Below, in pieces: positions 55,709-63,725 of a stretch of DNA of 64,000 nucleotides. The stretch covers positions 18,773-82,772 of the forward strand of contig NZ_JAGGLB010000038.1 in assembly GCF_017874215.1 (NCBI RefSeq). The letters run 5' to 3'. Within the stretch, counting starts at the first letter, position 1, and each line of letters starts with the position of its first letter. The notes below the pieces were generated by a model. It was given only the letters and a program-made list of their open reading frames with translations, had not been told where the DNA came from and made no database searches. The stretch comes from Paenibacillus eucommiae. Lineage in GTDB: Bacteria > Bacillota > Bacilli > Paenibacillales > NBRC-103111. A program made the position numbers and the translations under genes.

Positions 55709-57130
55709 CTACTTAGCGCCTTTAACCGCAGCCATCGGCTTGCACTTCGCAACAACTTGAGCCAGGCCTGCCCCGACCACGCTTTCGATAATTTGATCTA
55801 CATCTTTATACGCTTGTGGTGATTCATCCAAAATAGATTCGAGCGATTTTTGATTCACCACGATTTCATCCTCTGCGCCTACCCGCATGGATGAAGCAAA
55901 TTCATCTACGGTAATTAACCGCTTCGTAGCGCTTCTGGAACGAATGCGGCCTGCGCCGTGACAGATGGAGTGGAAATTGGCTTTTCCCTCAGGAGAGCCC
56001 ACCATGATATAGGAGGAGGTTCCCATGGAACCCGGAATAAGTGCTGGATGCCCGGTTAGCCGGTAAGGCTCCGGGTTATCTGGATGATTAGGAGGCAGGG
56101 AACGGGTAGCCCCTTTCCGATGGACAAAATAAGAATGTCCTTCATGCTCTTCCTCCCATGCATAGTTATGCATAAGATCGTACAGCGTCGACATCTCAAA
56201 TTTGGACCCGAATACATCCTTACCGGCTTCCCTAATGGCATACGCAATCAGGTGACGATTCACAACTGCATAATTGAGTGCCGAATACATCAAATCTACA
56301 TAGCTTTGAGCCACTGGTTCAGAGAGTGCACCGAATAATAAGTTTGGATCGGCTGTCCCGAGCCCTTGAGCGCGCATCATTTTCGCCATATTACTTCCAC
56401 AATATTGACTCACCGAGCCTCCCCAGGAGCGTGAACCGGAGTGAATCATTACGACCACTTGACCCTCGAACAATCCCCAAGCTTCAGCGATCTCACGATG
56501 ATCTTCAGCAATCTCCATATATTGAACCTCTGCAAAATGATTGCCTCCCCCAAGCGTTCCCAGCTGGCTATGTGCACGATGCCACACCCTATCCGGAAAC
56601 AAGTTCAGGGCATTCTCGTCAAAATGGAACTTGCTGCGCTCAACATGGGTCAAGGAACTCGCCTTACGTGGCGTGTAGCCGTCCGGGATATACTTTTTGG
56701 GCAGACCATGCAATCCTTTCTTGATCACATGCTCCAGGCTAATATCAGAGAAATGTCCGCGGGCCTGATCTTCAAAGGGCAAATACTTCTCGATCGTCTT
56801 GACCAGCTTTCTGCGCAGCTTAATCTCCTTCAATTCATCCTTGTGCAAATTCGTTAAGTGAACGCGCATGCCGCAGCCGATATCACTGCCAACAATTGAC
56901 GGAGATACATAGCCATCATGGGTATTCCATACAGCCGTAGTGCCAATGCAGGTTCCGATGCCCACATGCACATCAGGCGTATAGCTCATATAGACTTGAT
57001 TCGGAATTTGCAGGTTGTTGTTGGCCATTTCAAATATTTTGTAATCCAAAGCATGAAACAGCTCGGGTCCCGCATAGACATGCACCTGCCCAGAGGGCAA
57101 CTGCACCTTTTGAACATAATTTTCTTTCAT
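55709..57130 (-). CDS. rtcB: RNA-splicing ligase RtcB
   Basis: 473-residue GTP- and Mn-dependent ligase joining 2',3'-cyclic-phosphate or 3'-phosphate ends to 5'-OH RNA. Motifs: DVHVGIGTCIGTTAVW, GSDIGCGMRV (metal Cys), QLGTLGGGNHFAEV, VMIHSGSRSWGG and CHGAGRIRSRSATKR, whose His is guanylylated. First gene of the cluster with kptA and tatD on the same strand. A promoter (TTGTAT, 17 bp, TAGTAA) and a TGTTATC-N15-GATAACA dyad lie upstream. The archease partner is not encoded in the window. Confidence 0.97.
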   Translation of the reverse strand: MKENYVQKVQLPSGQVHVYAGPELFHALDYKIFEMANNNLQIPNQVYMSYTPDVHVGIGTCIGTTAVWNTHDGYVSPSIVGSDIGCGMRVHLTNLHKDELKEIKLRRKLVKTIEKYLPFEDQARGHFSDISLEHVIKKGLHGLPKKYIPDGYTPRKASSLTHVERSKFHFDENALNLFPDRVWHRAHSQLGTLGGGNHFAEVQYMEIAEDHREIAEAWGLFEGQVVVMIHSGSRSWGGSVSQYCGSNMAKMMRAQGLGTADPNLLFGALSEPVAQSYVDLMYSALNYAVVNRHLIAYAIREAGKDVFGSKFEMSTLYDLMHNYAWEEEHEGHSYFVHRKGATRSLPPNHPDNPEPYRLTGHPALIPGSMGTSSYIMVGSPEGKANFHSICHGAGRIRSRSATKRLITVDEFASSMRVGAEDEIVVNQKSLESILDESPQAYKDVDQIIESVVGAGLAQVVAKCKPMAAVKGAK

Positions 57131-57173
57131 AGCGTGTAATTCCTTTCGATTCTTCCTTGTAATTTGTCACTTG

Positions 57174-57212
57174 TTACTATCACTGTTATCGAATTGATAC
57201 AAATGGATAACA
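57174..57212 (-). promoter_or_regulatory. rtcB promoter with overlapping dyad
   Basis: On the minus strand, TTGTAT (57202-57197), 17-bp spacer, TAGTAA (57179-57174). The dyad TGTTATC (57184-57190) / GATAACA (57206-57212) brackets the -35, so it could be an operator. Confidence 0.5.
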
Positions 57213-57213
57213 C

Positions 57214-57246
57214 AAAAAAGCCATAGACCTCTAACGTCCATGGCTT
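57214..57246 (-). terminator. Terminator of small peptide gene
   Basis: On the minus strand, AAGCCATGGAC pairs with GTCTATGGCTT and is followed by TTTTTT. It separates the peptide gene from rtcB. Confidence 0.9.
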
Positions 57247-57296
57247 ACTGCCGCCTTTACTATCTAAGCTCTACTAATCGTAAAAAGTAAACCTAG

Positions 57297-57377
57297 TTAA
57301 TATTCACAGGTCCGGTAGAGACCGATGAAATGGACTTTCTTCTGTAATTGTCGGGATAGGATGTAGATTGAATTCAT
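57297..57377 (-). CDS. 26-residue small protein with own promoter and terminator
   Basis: A complete small transcription unit upstream of rtcB. TTGACA (57440-57435), 18-bp spacer, TATGAT (57416-57411), then AAAGGAGG (57394-57387) 9 nt before the ATG, 26 codons, stop and a strong terminator. The peptide begins MNSIYILSRQLQKK and ends GLYRTCEY; it is amphipathic and basic, without a signal peptide. An in-frame ATG two codons upstream (57383) is too near the ribosome site. No family recognised. Possibilities include a small regulatory protein, a secreted peptide, a toxin, or a dual-function small RNA. Confidence 0.65.
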   Translation of the reverse strand: MNSIYILSRQLQKKVHFIGLYRTCEY

Positions 57378-57410
57378 ATTCATCGGCCTCCTTTCAAGTG
57401 ATTTACATGT

Positions 57411-57440
57411 ATCATAATGGCTTTACCCAACATTTGTCAA
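57411..57440 (-). promoter_or_regulatory. Strong SigA-type promoter of small peptide gene
   Basis: Perfect TTGACA, 18-bp spacer, TATGAT on the minus strand. Predicted leader about 25 nt. Confidence 0.8.
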
Positions 57441-57500
57441 CGGAAAGATTAATTATAATAATCATGTCTATAGAAAAAAATGATCAGGCATTCTTGCTAA

Positions 57501-58397
57501 TTATTTCCCGCAACAATTCTTGTACTTCTTACCGCTGCCGCATGTGCATGGATCATTACGCCCAATCTTTTCGGTCTTAACTGCCGGATTTCTAGCCGGT
57601 TCGCTCTTAGCCGCACCCGTCTTTACTTTGGAGGGAGCCTTGGCTCTCAGTTTAAAGTTCGTTGTCTGGAAGCAGGCCCAGCCCTCAAGCTCCTTGATGG
57701 TATCGGTAAGAAGCTGAAATTTATTATTATTCTGACTGCTATGCAAGACCTCTTCTTTTGTTCTCGTAAGCGTCTTATCAATAGCATCCATATCGATTAA
57801 AAGATCAACATCATCTTCTTCAAACATACGCTCAATATCTGCATATACCTCTTCAGGATAAAGATAATCGCAGCAGCACACAATCTCCGCATTTAAATAA
57901 TAGTTACCCTCTGCAATCTTGCCGTTCATAAGCTGTTTCAAATAGTCCATGACAAACTCTCTGGAAAGCTCCCCCTTAAAAACAAGGGCAACCAAAGCAA
58001 TCAAACCTTGTCCGCGCGCATATTCGTTTGCCTGCTCATTCTCGATCAAGCTCAGCAGCGAATCGATGTCTCCATTGTACACAGTCGCCAGTATTCTGCC
58101 TATACTATCAGTTATATCATCGTCAAATATGTCCTCAGCATTATCCCCAGTCGTGGATAAAATATCGATCAATATCGGGTACAATTCCTTCACCTGAAAC
58201 TGGGCCAACAAATAATAAGCGTAAATATAATCAAATCGGTTAGGGCGATCTATCACTTGCTTATAATCTTCTTTTAAATGGACCATGATTTCCAATAAGT
58301 AAGGAATGGCCTCTTCCTTTCGTTCAATGATCTGCTGTAATTCGTTGAGAGGGAACTTCCCTTCCTGGTACCGGATAGTTTGCAATAATTGCTCCAT
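57501..58397 (-). CDS. DUF1186-like protein with C-terminal SEC-C zinc motif
   Basis: 298 residues. A helical repeat region of about 230 residues (YYLLAQFQVKELYPILIDIL, AEIVCCCDYLYPEEVYADIE) resembles DUF1186. A basic linker leads to the SEC-C metal-binding tail GRNDPCTCGSGKKYKNCCG, the zinc motif known from SecA and many accessory proteins. Likely an adaptor or protein-interaction protein; its specific role is unknown. It is encoded upstream of the small peptide gene on the same strand. Confidence 0.88.
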   Translation of the reverse strand: MEQLLQTIRYQEGKFPLNELQQIIERKEEAIPYLLEIMVHLKEDYKQVIDRPNRFDYIYAYYLLAQFQVKELYPILIDILSTTGDNAEDIFDDDITDSIGRILATVYNGDIDSLLSLIENEQANEYARGQGLIALVALVFKGELSREFVMDYLKQLMNGKIAEGNYYLNAEIVCCCDYLYPEEVYADIERMFEEDDVDLLIDMDAIDKTLTRTKEEVLHSSQNNNKFQLLTDTIKELEGWACFQTTNFKLRAKAPSKVKTGAAKSEPARNPAVKTEKIGRNDPCTCGSGKKYKNCCGK

Positions 58398-58522
58398 GTC
58401 CCTTGATCTCCTTTATGCTTCAATATGAGTCACTATTTTCATTATACAATAATTTATTGTGAGTGAATATTTTGACGTTTGCATTCAGGAACGTTTCTGG
58501 AGCAGCCACTTTGCGTCACCTC

Positions 58523-59131
58523 TTATTTGTTGAACACCCTTTTCAACCAACCGGCCATTTCAAACCTGTGGGTATAAACTAAGATCACACAATTTCCAAA
58601 CCAAACCCACAGAATAGCAGCAGGGAACATCCTCATATACAAATAGACGGATAGAAGCAGCATACCGCATACAACCTGTAGACCATCTGCCGCGGTGGAT
58701 TTAGGCCTGCTTTTATATATCGGGCGGGTCACTGCAACCATCATCGCTAAAATCACAGCATATACCAAAGAAACCTCGAAGCCCGTTAAGGCACTCCAGA
58801 TCCCGAAGGTGACAGCAATAGCCTTGCCTCCTTTTCCTTTAAGAAATGGAGAAAAGGCATGACCTGCAACGGGGGCTAAAGCCAGCGGAACAATAAGATA
58901 TCCTTGGCCAAAACCGCTTTCTATAACGAATAGGAGAGGAAGATACCCTTTTAAAAAATCCAGCAAAATACCGGCAACACCAAGCTTATAACCAGATGCC
59001 TTCCACAGGTTCATGGCCCCTGGATTTCCGTCGCCGACGACTTTCAGATTCTTTTTAGCCGCCAGACCCAGCCAGTACGAAAACATAAGAGAACCTGACA
59101 GAAATAAACCCGCCGTCAGCACAATGGTCAT
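58523..59131 (-). CDS. PlsY-like acyltransferase
   Basis: 202-residue membrane acyltransferase of the PlsY fold (acyl-phosphate to glycerol-3-phosphate in the housekeeping enzyme). Motifs are GDGNPGAMNLWKASG (GSGNxGATN in classical PlsY), LLDFLKGYLPLLF and GHAFSPFLKGKGGKAI. The altered first motif and the 1-bp overlap (TGATG) with a glycosyltransferase gene suggest a paralogue that acylates a glycosylated lipid rather than the essential PlsY (inference). Confidence 0.88.
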   Translation of the reverse strand: MTIVLTAGLFLSGSLMFSYWLGLAAKKNLKVVGDGNPGAMNLWKASGYKLGVAGILLDFLKGYLPLLFVIESGFGQGYLIVPLALAPVAGHAFSPFLKGKGGKAIAVTFGIWSALTGFEVSLVYAVILAMMVAVTRPIYKSRPKSTAADGLQVVCGMLLLSVYLYMRMFPAAILWVWFGNCVILVYTHRFEMAGWLKRVFNK

Positions 59132-60222
59132 CAGTCCCGCTTCCCCCTCACTTGGATGTGCCGCCCCTTCCAGCTTACATGCCCCAGAACAACGACCTGA
59201 TACATCGAATAAAGCATGGTAGCAATAAAAAATAAGGAAGCAACCACATGCAGAACAGGAATTAAGATGCCAAAAACACCCACATATTTAATGAAATAAA
59301 ATAATTGAATCATATACACCAGATAACCGATCAACAAGGGCACTGCCCAAGACGTATTCGCAAAAATAAACACAGTTTCCGAAACAAGCAGCCCCACCAC
59401 CCACAAGGCTATGGGAACAATCGTCCACGGGCTCAGCGTTGAAGTGCTTAAAACAGCCCCTTTACTAAAACCTTCAATCTCACTTCGGATACCTTGCGGG
59501 TACATACGGAACGAAACCATGCCATACCCGATAAAATTGGTCACTGGCACCCCGGCTGCTATAAATCTCGTTCCCAGAAACAAATCATCCAGCACTTCAG
59601 ATTTCACGCTTTCATGACCGCTGATTTTTTCGTAGTCCTCCCTTAAGACCAGAATGCAGGAGCCATAAAGACCCTTCTTAGGATTTTTCCTTTCAAAAAT
59701 CGATGTAAACGCGAAAATGCCCAGCATATTCAAGATCATTGCAAGCTTCTCATACAGCTTTTCCGTATGATGAAAAGGAACAACCGAAATGACCCCCTTT
59801 GCCCGCTCCCTCGCTTCCAGCAGCGAAGCCAGCGCGTTAGGCGCCAATCTGATATCGGCATCCAAAAAGGCAAAAACATCGCCCTCAGCGTGCAAATATC
59901 CATTCCAAACGGCCCAGTTCTTCCCCGTCCACCCTTGAGGGAGACTGCTGCCGGCAATAACTTTGACCCCGTAGCTTTCAGCAATTTCTTTAGTCCGGTC
60001 ATCCGAGAAATCATCCACAACAATCACCTCGAAGGGCTGAACGGTCTGTACCCTGAGGGAATCGAGCAGATATGGCAAATTACCCGCTTCATTTCTAGCG
60101 GGAATAATAACGGACAGTTTCCTCAGGCCCTGATAGGGCTCCTGCGAGACTGCCAATGTGTTTTTTTTGAACAAAAAAAAACCGGAGAAACATCCGACTA
60201 GTATTAGAATGATAATCCACAT
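59131..60222 (-). CDS. Membrane glycosyltransferase family 2 (CrtQ-like)
   Basis: 363 residues: an N-terminal membrane anchor, then the GT-A fold with LSVIIPARNEAGNLPYLLDS, VIVVDDFSDDRT, AFLDADIRLAPNAL (DxD) and a C-terminal helical membrane region. It resembles the diaponeurosporenoate glucosyltransferase CrtQ and related carotenoid or lipid glycosyltransferases. It is coupled to the PlsY-like gene by a 1-bp overlap; no carotenoid synthase or desaturase lies in the window. The two probably glycosylate and acylate the same lipid. Confidence 0.87.
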   Translation of the reverse strand: MWIIILILVGCFSGFFLFKKNTLAVSQEPYQGLRKLSVIIPARNEAGNLPYLLDSLRVQTVQPFEVIVVDDFSDDRTKEIAESYGVKVIAGSSLPQGWTGKNWAVWNGYLHAEGDVFAFLDADIRLAPNALASLLEARERAKGVISVVPFHHTEKLYEKLAMILNMLGIFAFTSIFERKNPKKGLYGSCILVLREDYEKISGHESVKSEVLDDLFLGTRFIAAGVPVTNFIGYGMVSFRMYPQGIRSEIEGFSKGAVLSTSTLSPWTIVPIALWVVGLLVSETVFIFANTSWAVPLLIGYLVYMIQLFYFIKYVGVFGILIPVLHVVASLFFIATMLYSMYQVVVLGHVSWKGRHIQVRGKRD

Positions 60223-60586
60223 TTCCAGACTCCCCCTTCATATATCTATGTATATGAGAGCTTGGCGTGTATTATTTTTATTTTCAGTTGAAAGCTGTTT
60301 CATTAGGCTGCATCTCTACGCAAGGTGCGCAAGGTGATGCATCATGCTGCAACTACAGGTGGATAAGAAGCAAAATAAATCAATCTGCGGGTAGACTTAT
60401 TTCTTTAGTTTTGGCTTATTCTCGAACTATCAAATTAGATAAAGAAAAGAGGAATCGCAAGCATTCTACAGTGTATTCAAAAGGTGGCTTACCGTCCAAG
60501 AACCGTAGTTTCAAGCGCTCTTATTGGTTATATTTGCACAAGCTATGAATATTCGGCGGGTATATTCTTGAAATCATCTATGTAAT
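60223..60586. other. Intergenic region without recognised gene
   Basis: Contains a direct repeat CAAGGTGCGCAAGGTGATGC and an open frame at 60267-60548 that lacks a ribosome site and recognisable motifs. No reliable gene seen. Confidence 0.4.
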
Positions 60587-60613
60587 TTGTACTGACTGCA
60601 GCTATGTTATAAT
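60587..60613 (+). promoter_or_regulatory. Extended -10 promoter of AraC gene
   Basis: TTGTAC, 15-bp spacer, TGTTATAAT (extended -10), about 46 bp before the start. Confidence 0.6.
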
Positions 60614-60658
60614 ATTCGTATTAATCCCCTAAACTGTTCTATCTTGGAGAGATTACTG

Positions 60659-61462
60659 ATGCAATCGAAACTTGGCAAACCAGTCGGACTATTAAATGTT
60701 AATAAGGAAACCACCAAATTTTCCGTTTCCCTTCACTCGCCCTCCGCCGATCTTACCCATTTTATCGAACATTACTGGGTTGTCCGCTGGGATCTTCGGG
60801 GGCAAGATCCGCACCTGCAGGAAAACTTGCCTCATCCCTCCGTTCATCTTGTGTTTGAAAAAGACAACTCGCGAATTGTGGGAGTCGTGAAAGGGAAATT
60901 TTCCGTTCTTCTCCAGGAACAAGGTGCAGTCTTTGGCGTCAAATTCCGACCCGGAGCCTATTATCCTTTTCTGAAAAATCCCGTTTCAGTAATAACGAAC
61001 CGTATGGTACCTTTCTGGAAAGCTTTCGGAATGAGCAGTCAAGCGCTGGAACAAGAGATTTTTGCCCAGGAAACCGCGGAACACATGATTCCTATTGCAG
61101 AATTTTTTATTCGGGAACGGCTCCCTGAACCGGATATCCATGTCGATTTCATCAATACTATCATCCAATGTGTCATTTCCGACAGAAGCATCGTCAAAGT
61201 TGACGATATTGTAAACCGCTTCCCCATCTCAACGAGACAGCTCCAACTGTTATTCCGTCAGTATGTGGGGATCAGTCCCAAATGGATCATTCAACGCTAC
61301 CGACTTCACGAGGCGGTAGAAAAAATGACCAACGGGAACATTCCCGATTGGCCAAAACTTGCTTTGGATCTTGGCTATTACGATCAAGCCCATTTCATTA
61401 AAGATTTCAAATCCATCATTGGAAAATCTCCAGAAGAATACATCAAGTTGCTAGGTGAATAA
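60659..61462 (+). CDS. AraC-family regulator with DUF6597-like N-terminus
   Basis: 267-residue soluble regulator. The N-terminal domain (FIEHYWVVRWDLRG, PHPSVHLVFEKDNSRIVGVV, FGVKFRPGAYYPFL) is of the AraC type with a beta-barrel sensor labelled DUF6597. The C-terminal helix-turn-helix pair is at about 170-265 (IVNRFPISTRQLQLLFRQYVG, then DLGYYDQAHFIKDFKSIIGKSPEEY). The ATG at 60659 with GGAGAG 8 nt upstream is preferred to a TTG at 60644. Ligand and targets are unknown; the convergent VOC gene is one candidate neighbour. Confidence 0.9.
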   Translation: MQSKLGKPVGLLNVNKETTKFSVSLHSPSADLTHFIEHYWVVRWDLRGQDPHLQENLPHPSVHLVFEKDNSRIVGVVKGKFSVLLQEQGAVFGVKFRPGAYYPFLKNPVSVITNRMVPFWKAFGMSSQALEQEIFAQETAEHMIPIAEFFIRERLPEPDIHVDFINTIIQCVISDRSIVKVDDIVNRFPISTRQLQLLFRQYVGISPKWIIQRYRLHEAVEKMTNGNIPDWPKLALDLGYYDQAHFIKDFKSIIGKSPEEYIKLLGE

Positions 61463-61478
61463 ATCCTAGTAAGATTCA

Positions 61479-61868
61479 TTAAAGCGGATGTTTGTATAGC
61501 TCAATCACATTGCCATCGGGATCCCGTAAATGGGCGACTCTGGCATTCCAGTCCTTTCGATCATAAGGCTCGTTAAGGAACAATACCCCTTTATTCTTCA
61601 AACCGGCGCAAACCTCATCGACTTGATCAACCGCAAAACTGAGTAAGAATTTCGATTGCGGCTCCACTTCAGTTGGAAGATTTTTTTCGCCAATCACTTC
61701 GGATATTTGATGACGGGAAAAGATTTCAATTTTGGTTTCTCCGGTATTAAACGATGCGAACTGCATCCCCTCAGCGTATGTTCCTAACGAAAACTCCATC
61801 ACATCTCTGTAAAACGCCACACTCTTATGGAAATCGTTGGTTATCAATCTGATTTGCGACAGCTTCAT
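61479..61868 (-). CDS. VOC (glyoxalase/bleomycin-resistance) family protein
   Basis: 129 residues with two beta-alpha-beta-beta-beta units: IRLITNDFHKSVAFYRDVME at the start and WNARVAHLRDPDGNVIELYK at the end, with the metal-type Glu in NVIELY and in KIEIF. Members are dioxygenases, isomerases or drug-binding proteins, so no substrate can be named. The start at 61868 has GAGAGGTAG 8 nt upstream; the 26-residue upstream extension is not needed for the fold. Confidence 0.92.
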   Translation of the reverse strand: MKLSQIRLITNDFHKSVAFYRDVMEFSLGTYAEGMQFASFNTGETKIEIFSRHQISEVIGEKNLPTEVEPQSKFLLSFAVDQVDEVCAGLKNKGVLFLNEPYDRKDWNARVAHLRDPDGNVIELYKHPL

Positions 61869-61994
61869 TATTTCACTACCTCTCTCTACAGAATGGACTA
61901 AAGCGATTGTACAAGGTCTTCCTATACCCAATGTAACCAATTTCACGAAAGCCTGTATTGTAAAAACACGAAAAGAGGATGTGGAGATAACGTA

Positions 61995-62657
61995 ATGGAG
62001 ATATCAAACCTATCTGATACAGAGTACTCCGTAACAGGCATAAGCCTCAGTGATATCTTTAATAGAAACTATTGTGTCTTTGATTTTGAAGCTACAGGTG
62101 CAAATCAGGATGAAGAACATATTACACAGATAGGGGCTGTAATAGTTGAAAACAATCAAATACTTTTAGAAAAAACCTTTAATTCTCTTGTTAGATCCCC
62201 TAAAGAAATACCGCTATTAATAGAGAAGCTTACCGGAATAAAGAATTCCGACATTGAAAGGGCACCCAGCTTTTCTACAGTCTATGAGGAATTTGTTGCG
62301 TTCACCAAAAATAGTATACTAGTAACTCAAGCAGGATATGAATTTGATTGGCCATTATTAAAAAACGAATGCGAACGAAACTGCCTGCCTATGGTAACAA
62401 ATACAATTTTAGATACAAAAGCTTTGTTCTCCTACTTACATCCTGAAGTAAACGAAAGAGTATCTACAAATTACCTAATTAAGTATTACAATATTGATGA
62501 TTCTGACATCGAAAGACATAGCGCCCTGGGCGATAGCGTGTTGATAAGTAGAATTTTCATTGAAATATTAGAAGAATTCAAACAAAGGAATACTAATGAG
62601 ATCATTTTTAGCGAGCCATTAAGAGTTAAGAAAGTCCAATTAGTTCCGTTATCATAG
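61995..62657 (+). CDS. DEDDh 3'-5' exonuclease (RNase T/DnaQ-like)
   Basis: 220 residues. ExoI is YCVFDFEATGANQDEEHI (Asp and Glu metal ligands), ExoII is VTQAGYEFDWPLL, and ExoIII is ERHSALGDSVLISRIF with the His-x4-Asp of the DEDDh class. Substrates in this superfamily include DNA and RNA 3' ends. GGAG lies 9 nt before the ATG. The gene is clearly AT-richer than its neighbours, which hints at horizontal acquisition. No partner polymerase or helicase is adjacent. Confidence 0.9.
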   Translation: MEISNLSDTEYSVTGISLSDIFNRNYCVFDFEATGANQDEEHITQIGAVIVENNQILLEKTFNSLVRSPKEIPLLIEKLTGIKNSDIERAPSFSTVYEEFVAFTKNSILVTQAGYEFDWPLLKNECERNCLPMVTNTILDTKALFSYLHPEVNERVSTNYLIKYYNIDDSDIERHSALGDSVLISRIFIEILEEFKQRNTNEIIFSEPLRVKKVQLVPLS

Positions 62658-62759
62658 CTCCGATGCTTAGCTTACAGTGTCCTTAGTGGGACGCTGCCAG
62701 TGATGTAGTTTCATCCTTTCATCCCTTTATTGCCCGCGCCGCAATCTTGCCTGCCCATG

Positions 62760-62799
62760 AAAAAACCGGCAAAGCACATCATCTCATCGCGCTTGCCGG
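62760..62799 (-). terminator. Minus-strand terminator of short unassigned transcript
   Basis: On the minus strand, CCGGCAAGC pairs with GCTTTGCCGG and is followed by TTTTTT. No gene above about 6 codons lies between it and the promoter-like site at 62849-62896. Confidence 0.75.
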
Positions 62800-62848
62800 G
62801 AAGTCAGCCTAATCCAAGTTTATTACTCTGCCGGTAATGTTATCCTTT

Positions 62849-62896
62849 CTGAATGGCCATTCTCTTATATATTGTCATAACTTTAGAATTGGTTCA
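62849..62896 (-). promoter_or_regulatory. Second copy of ECF-type promoter segment
   Basis: On the minus strand it shares GAACCAATTC, GTTATGACAATATATA and GAATGGCCATTCAG with the ECF sigma gene promoter at 21872-21919. Downstream there is no sigma gene, only a short region ending at a terminator. Confidence 0.5.
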
Positions 62897-62959
62897 CTAC
62901 AGATAGAGCTCCATAATTATTGTGCTATAATGAATTACATACGGGAGGAGTGATTCCAA

Positions 62960-63313
62960 GTGCAAATGGAGACCCTGGAGATTATTGCCTACAGTGCGTT
63001 AGCCCTGTCTTTCCTGCTTCTGTTGAAAACGTTCAGCTTGCAGAGACAACTTAATCAAATAAAATCGGATCTTCAATCGCCTAACAACCGGCCGGAAGTG
63101 TACGGATTATCTACACCAAGCCTAAATACGACTCCCTCTCCTCCTCCGGATAGGAATCGTAACTGGCCACCTACAAATCTTGATGAGAGATTGCGCTTAC
63201 TGCTTGTTTCAGGAAAAAGGATTCAGGCAATTAAAGAGTTCAGAGAAGCGAGCGGTCTAGGCCTCAAAGAAGCCAAGGAATATGTGGATAGCTTGGAGCA
63301 GGGTCAGTATTGA
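62960..63313 (+). CDS. Membrane-anchored L7/L12 C-terminal-domain-like protein
   Basis: 117 residues from a GTG with GGGAGGAG 9 nt upstream. An N-terminal helix (IIAYSALALSFLLLLKTF) is followed by a Pro/Asn-rich linker and a C-terminal stretch (KRIQAIKEFREASGLGLKEA, then KEYVDSLE) matching the ribosomal L7/L12 C-terminal domain, which in the ribosome contacts translation GTPases. Such stand-alone versions are frequent in Firmicutes; their role is unproven. A TGCTATAAT extended -10 lies about 35 bp upstream. Confidence 0.88.
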   Translation: MQMETLEIIAYSALALSFLLLLKTFSLQRQLNQIKSDLQSPNNRPEVYGLSTPSLNTTPSPPPDRNRNWPPTNLDERLRLLLVSGKRIQAIKEFREASGLGLKEAKEYVDSLEQGQY

Positions 63314-63339
63314 ATGATTTCATGCCTAGTGCGGCAAAT

Positions 63340-63383
63340 AGAGATACCTAAGAGATACCTCAGAGATACCTCAGAGATACCTC
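63340..63383. repeat. 11-bp tandem repeat AGAGATACCTC x4
   Basis: Four exact or one-mismatch copies head to tail, 27 bp after the stop of the L7/L12-like gene. Confidence 0.95.
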
Positions 63384-63490
63384 TTATTTTCGCAGCCGGC
63401 GTCTTTTCGTGTTCCAAAACTTGATCCATACGCCCATACTATCATCCCGTTAACCCATCCCAATGACGGCAAGAAGACAAACTCCGAAAG

Positions 63491-63514
63491 CAAAAAGAGC
63501 CCTATGAAATAGGC
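63491..63514 (-). terminator. Terminator after BTAD remnant
   Basis: On the minus strand, GCCTAT-TT-CATAGGGC is followed by TCTTTTTG. Confidence 0.6.
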
Positions 63515-63536
63515 CCCCGAATTTACGTTTTCGTAT

Positions 63537-63725
63537 TTAATCTTCCAGCTCCGAATACAGCTGCGCATATAAGTCAGAAACTTCTCTAGAGGGGGTTATC
63601 CCCATTTCTTTGTGCAGAGTTTCTGTAAATTGCAAATATTGCATGGTTATTGCTTCCTTGTTCTTCTGTAACGCCAAGGCCTTCAGCAGCAGCATAATGG
63701 ATTGTTCAACAGAGATAGGCCACAA
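63537..63725 (-). pseudogene. Remnant of BTAD-domain transcriptional regulator (C-terminal end)
   Basis: 62 codons matching the end of the bacterial transcriptional activation domain of SARP/LuxR-type or response regulators: EQSIMLLLKALALQKNKEAI, YLQFTETLHKEMGITPSREV and LYAQLYSELED. The DNA-binding and receiver parts are absent. Just upstream, on the same strand but another frame, a 25-codon hydrophobic ORF (MNYNLYLSALLMAATCCSLV) with a CGGAGG site leads into it, suggesting a deletion or rearrangement that joined two unrelated pieces. It ends at its own terminator. Confidence 0.7.

Noticed and set aside
60267..60548. 93-codon plus ORF, possible transposase remnant
   Set aside because: No ribosome site, no recognisable transposase motif on either strand and no inverted ends.
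63371..63568. 65-codon minus ORF with a membrane-like segment
   Set aside because: It spans a terminator hairpin and overlaps the BTAD remnant; no ribosome site.
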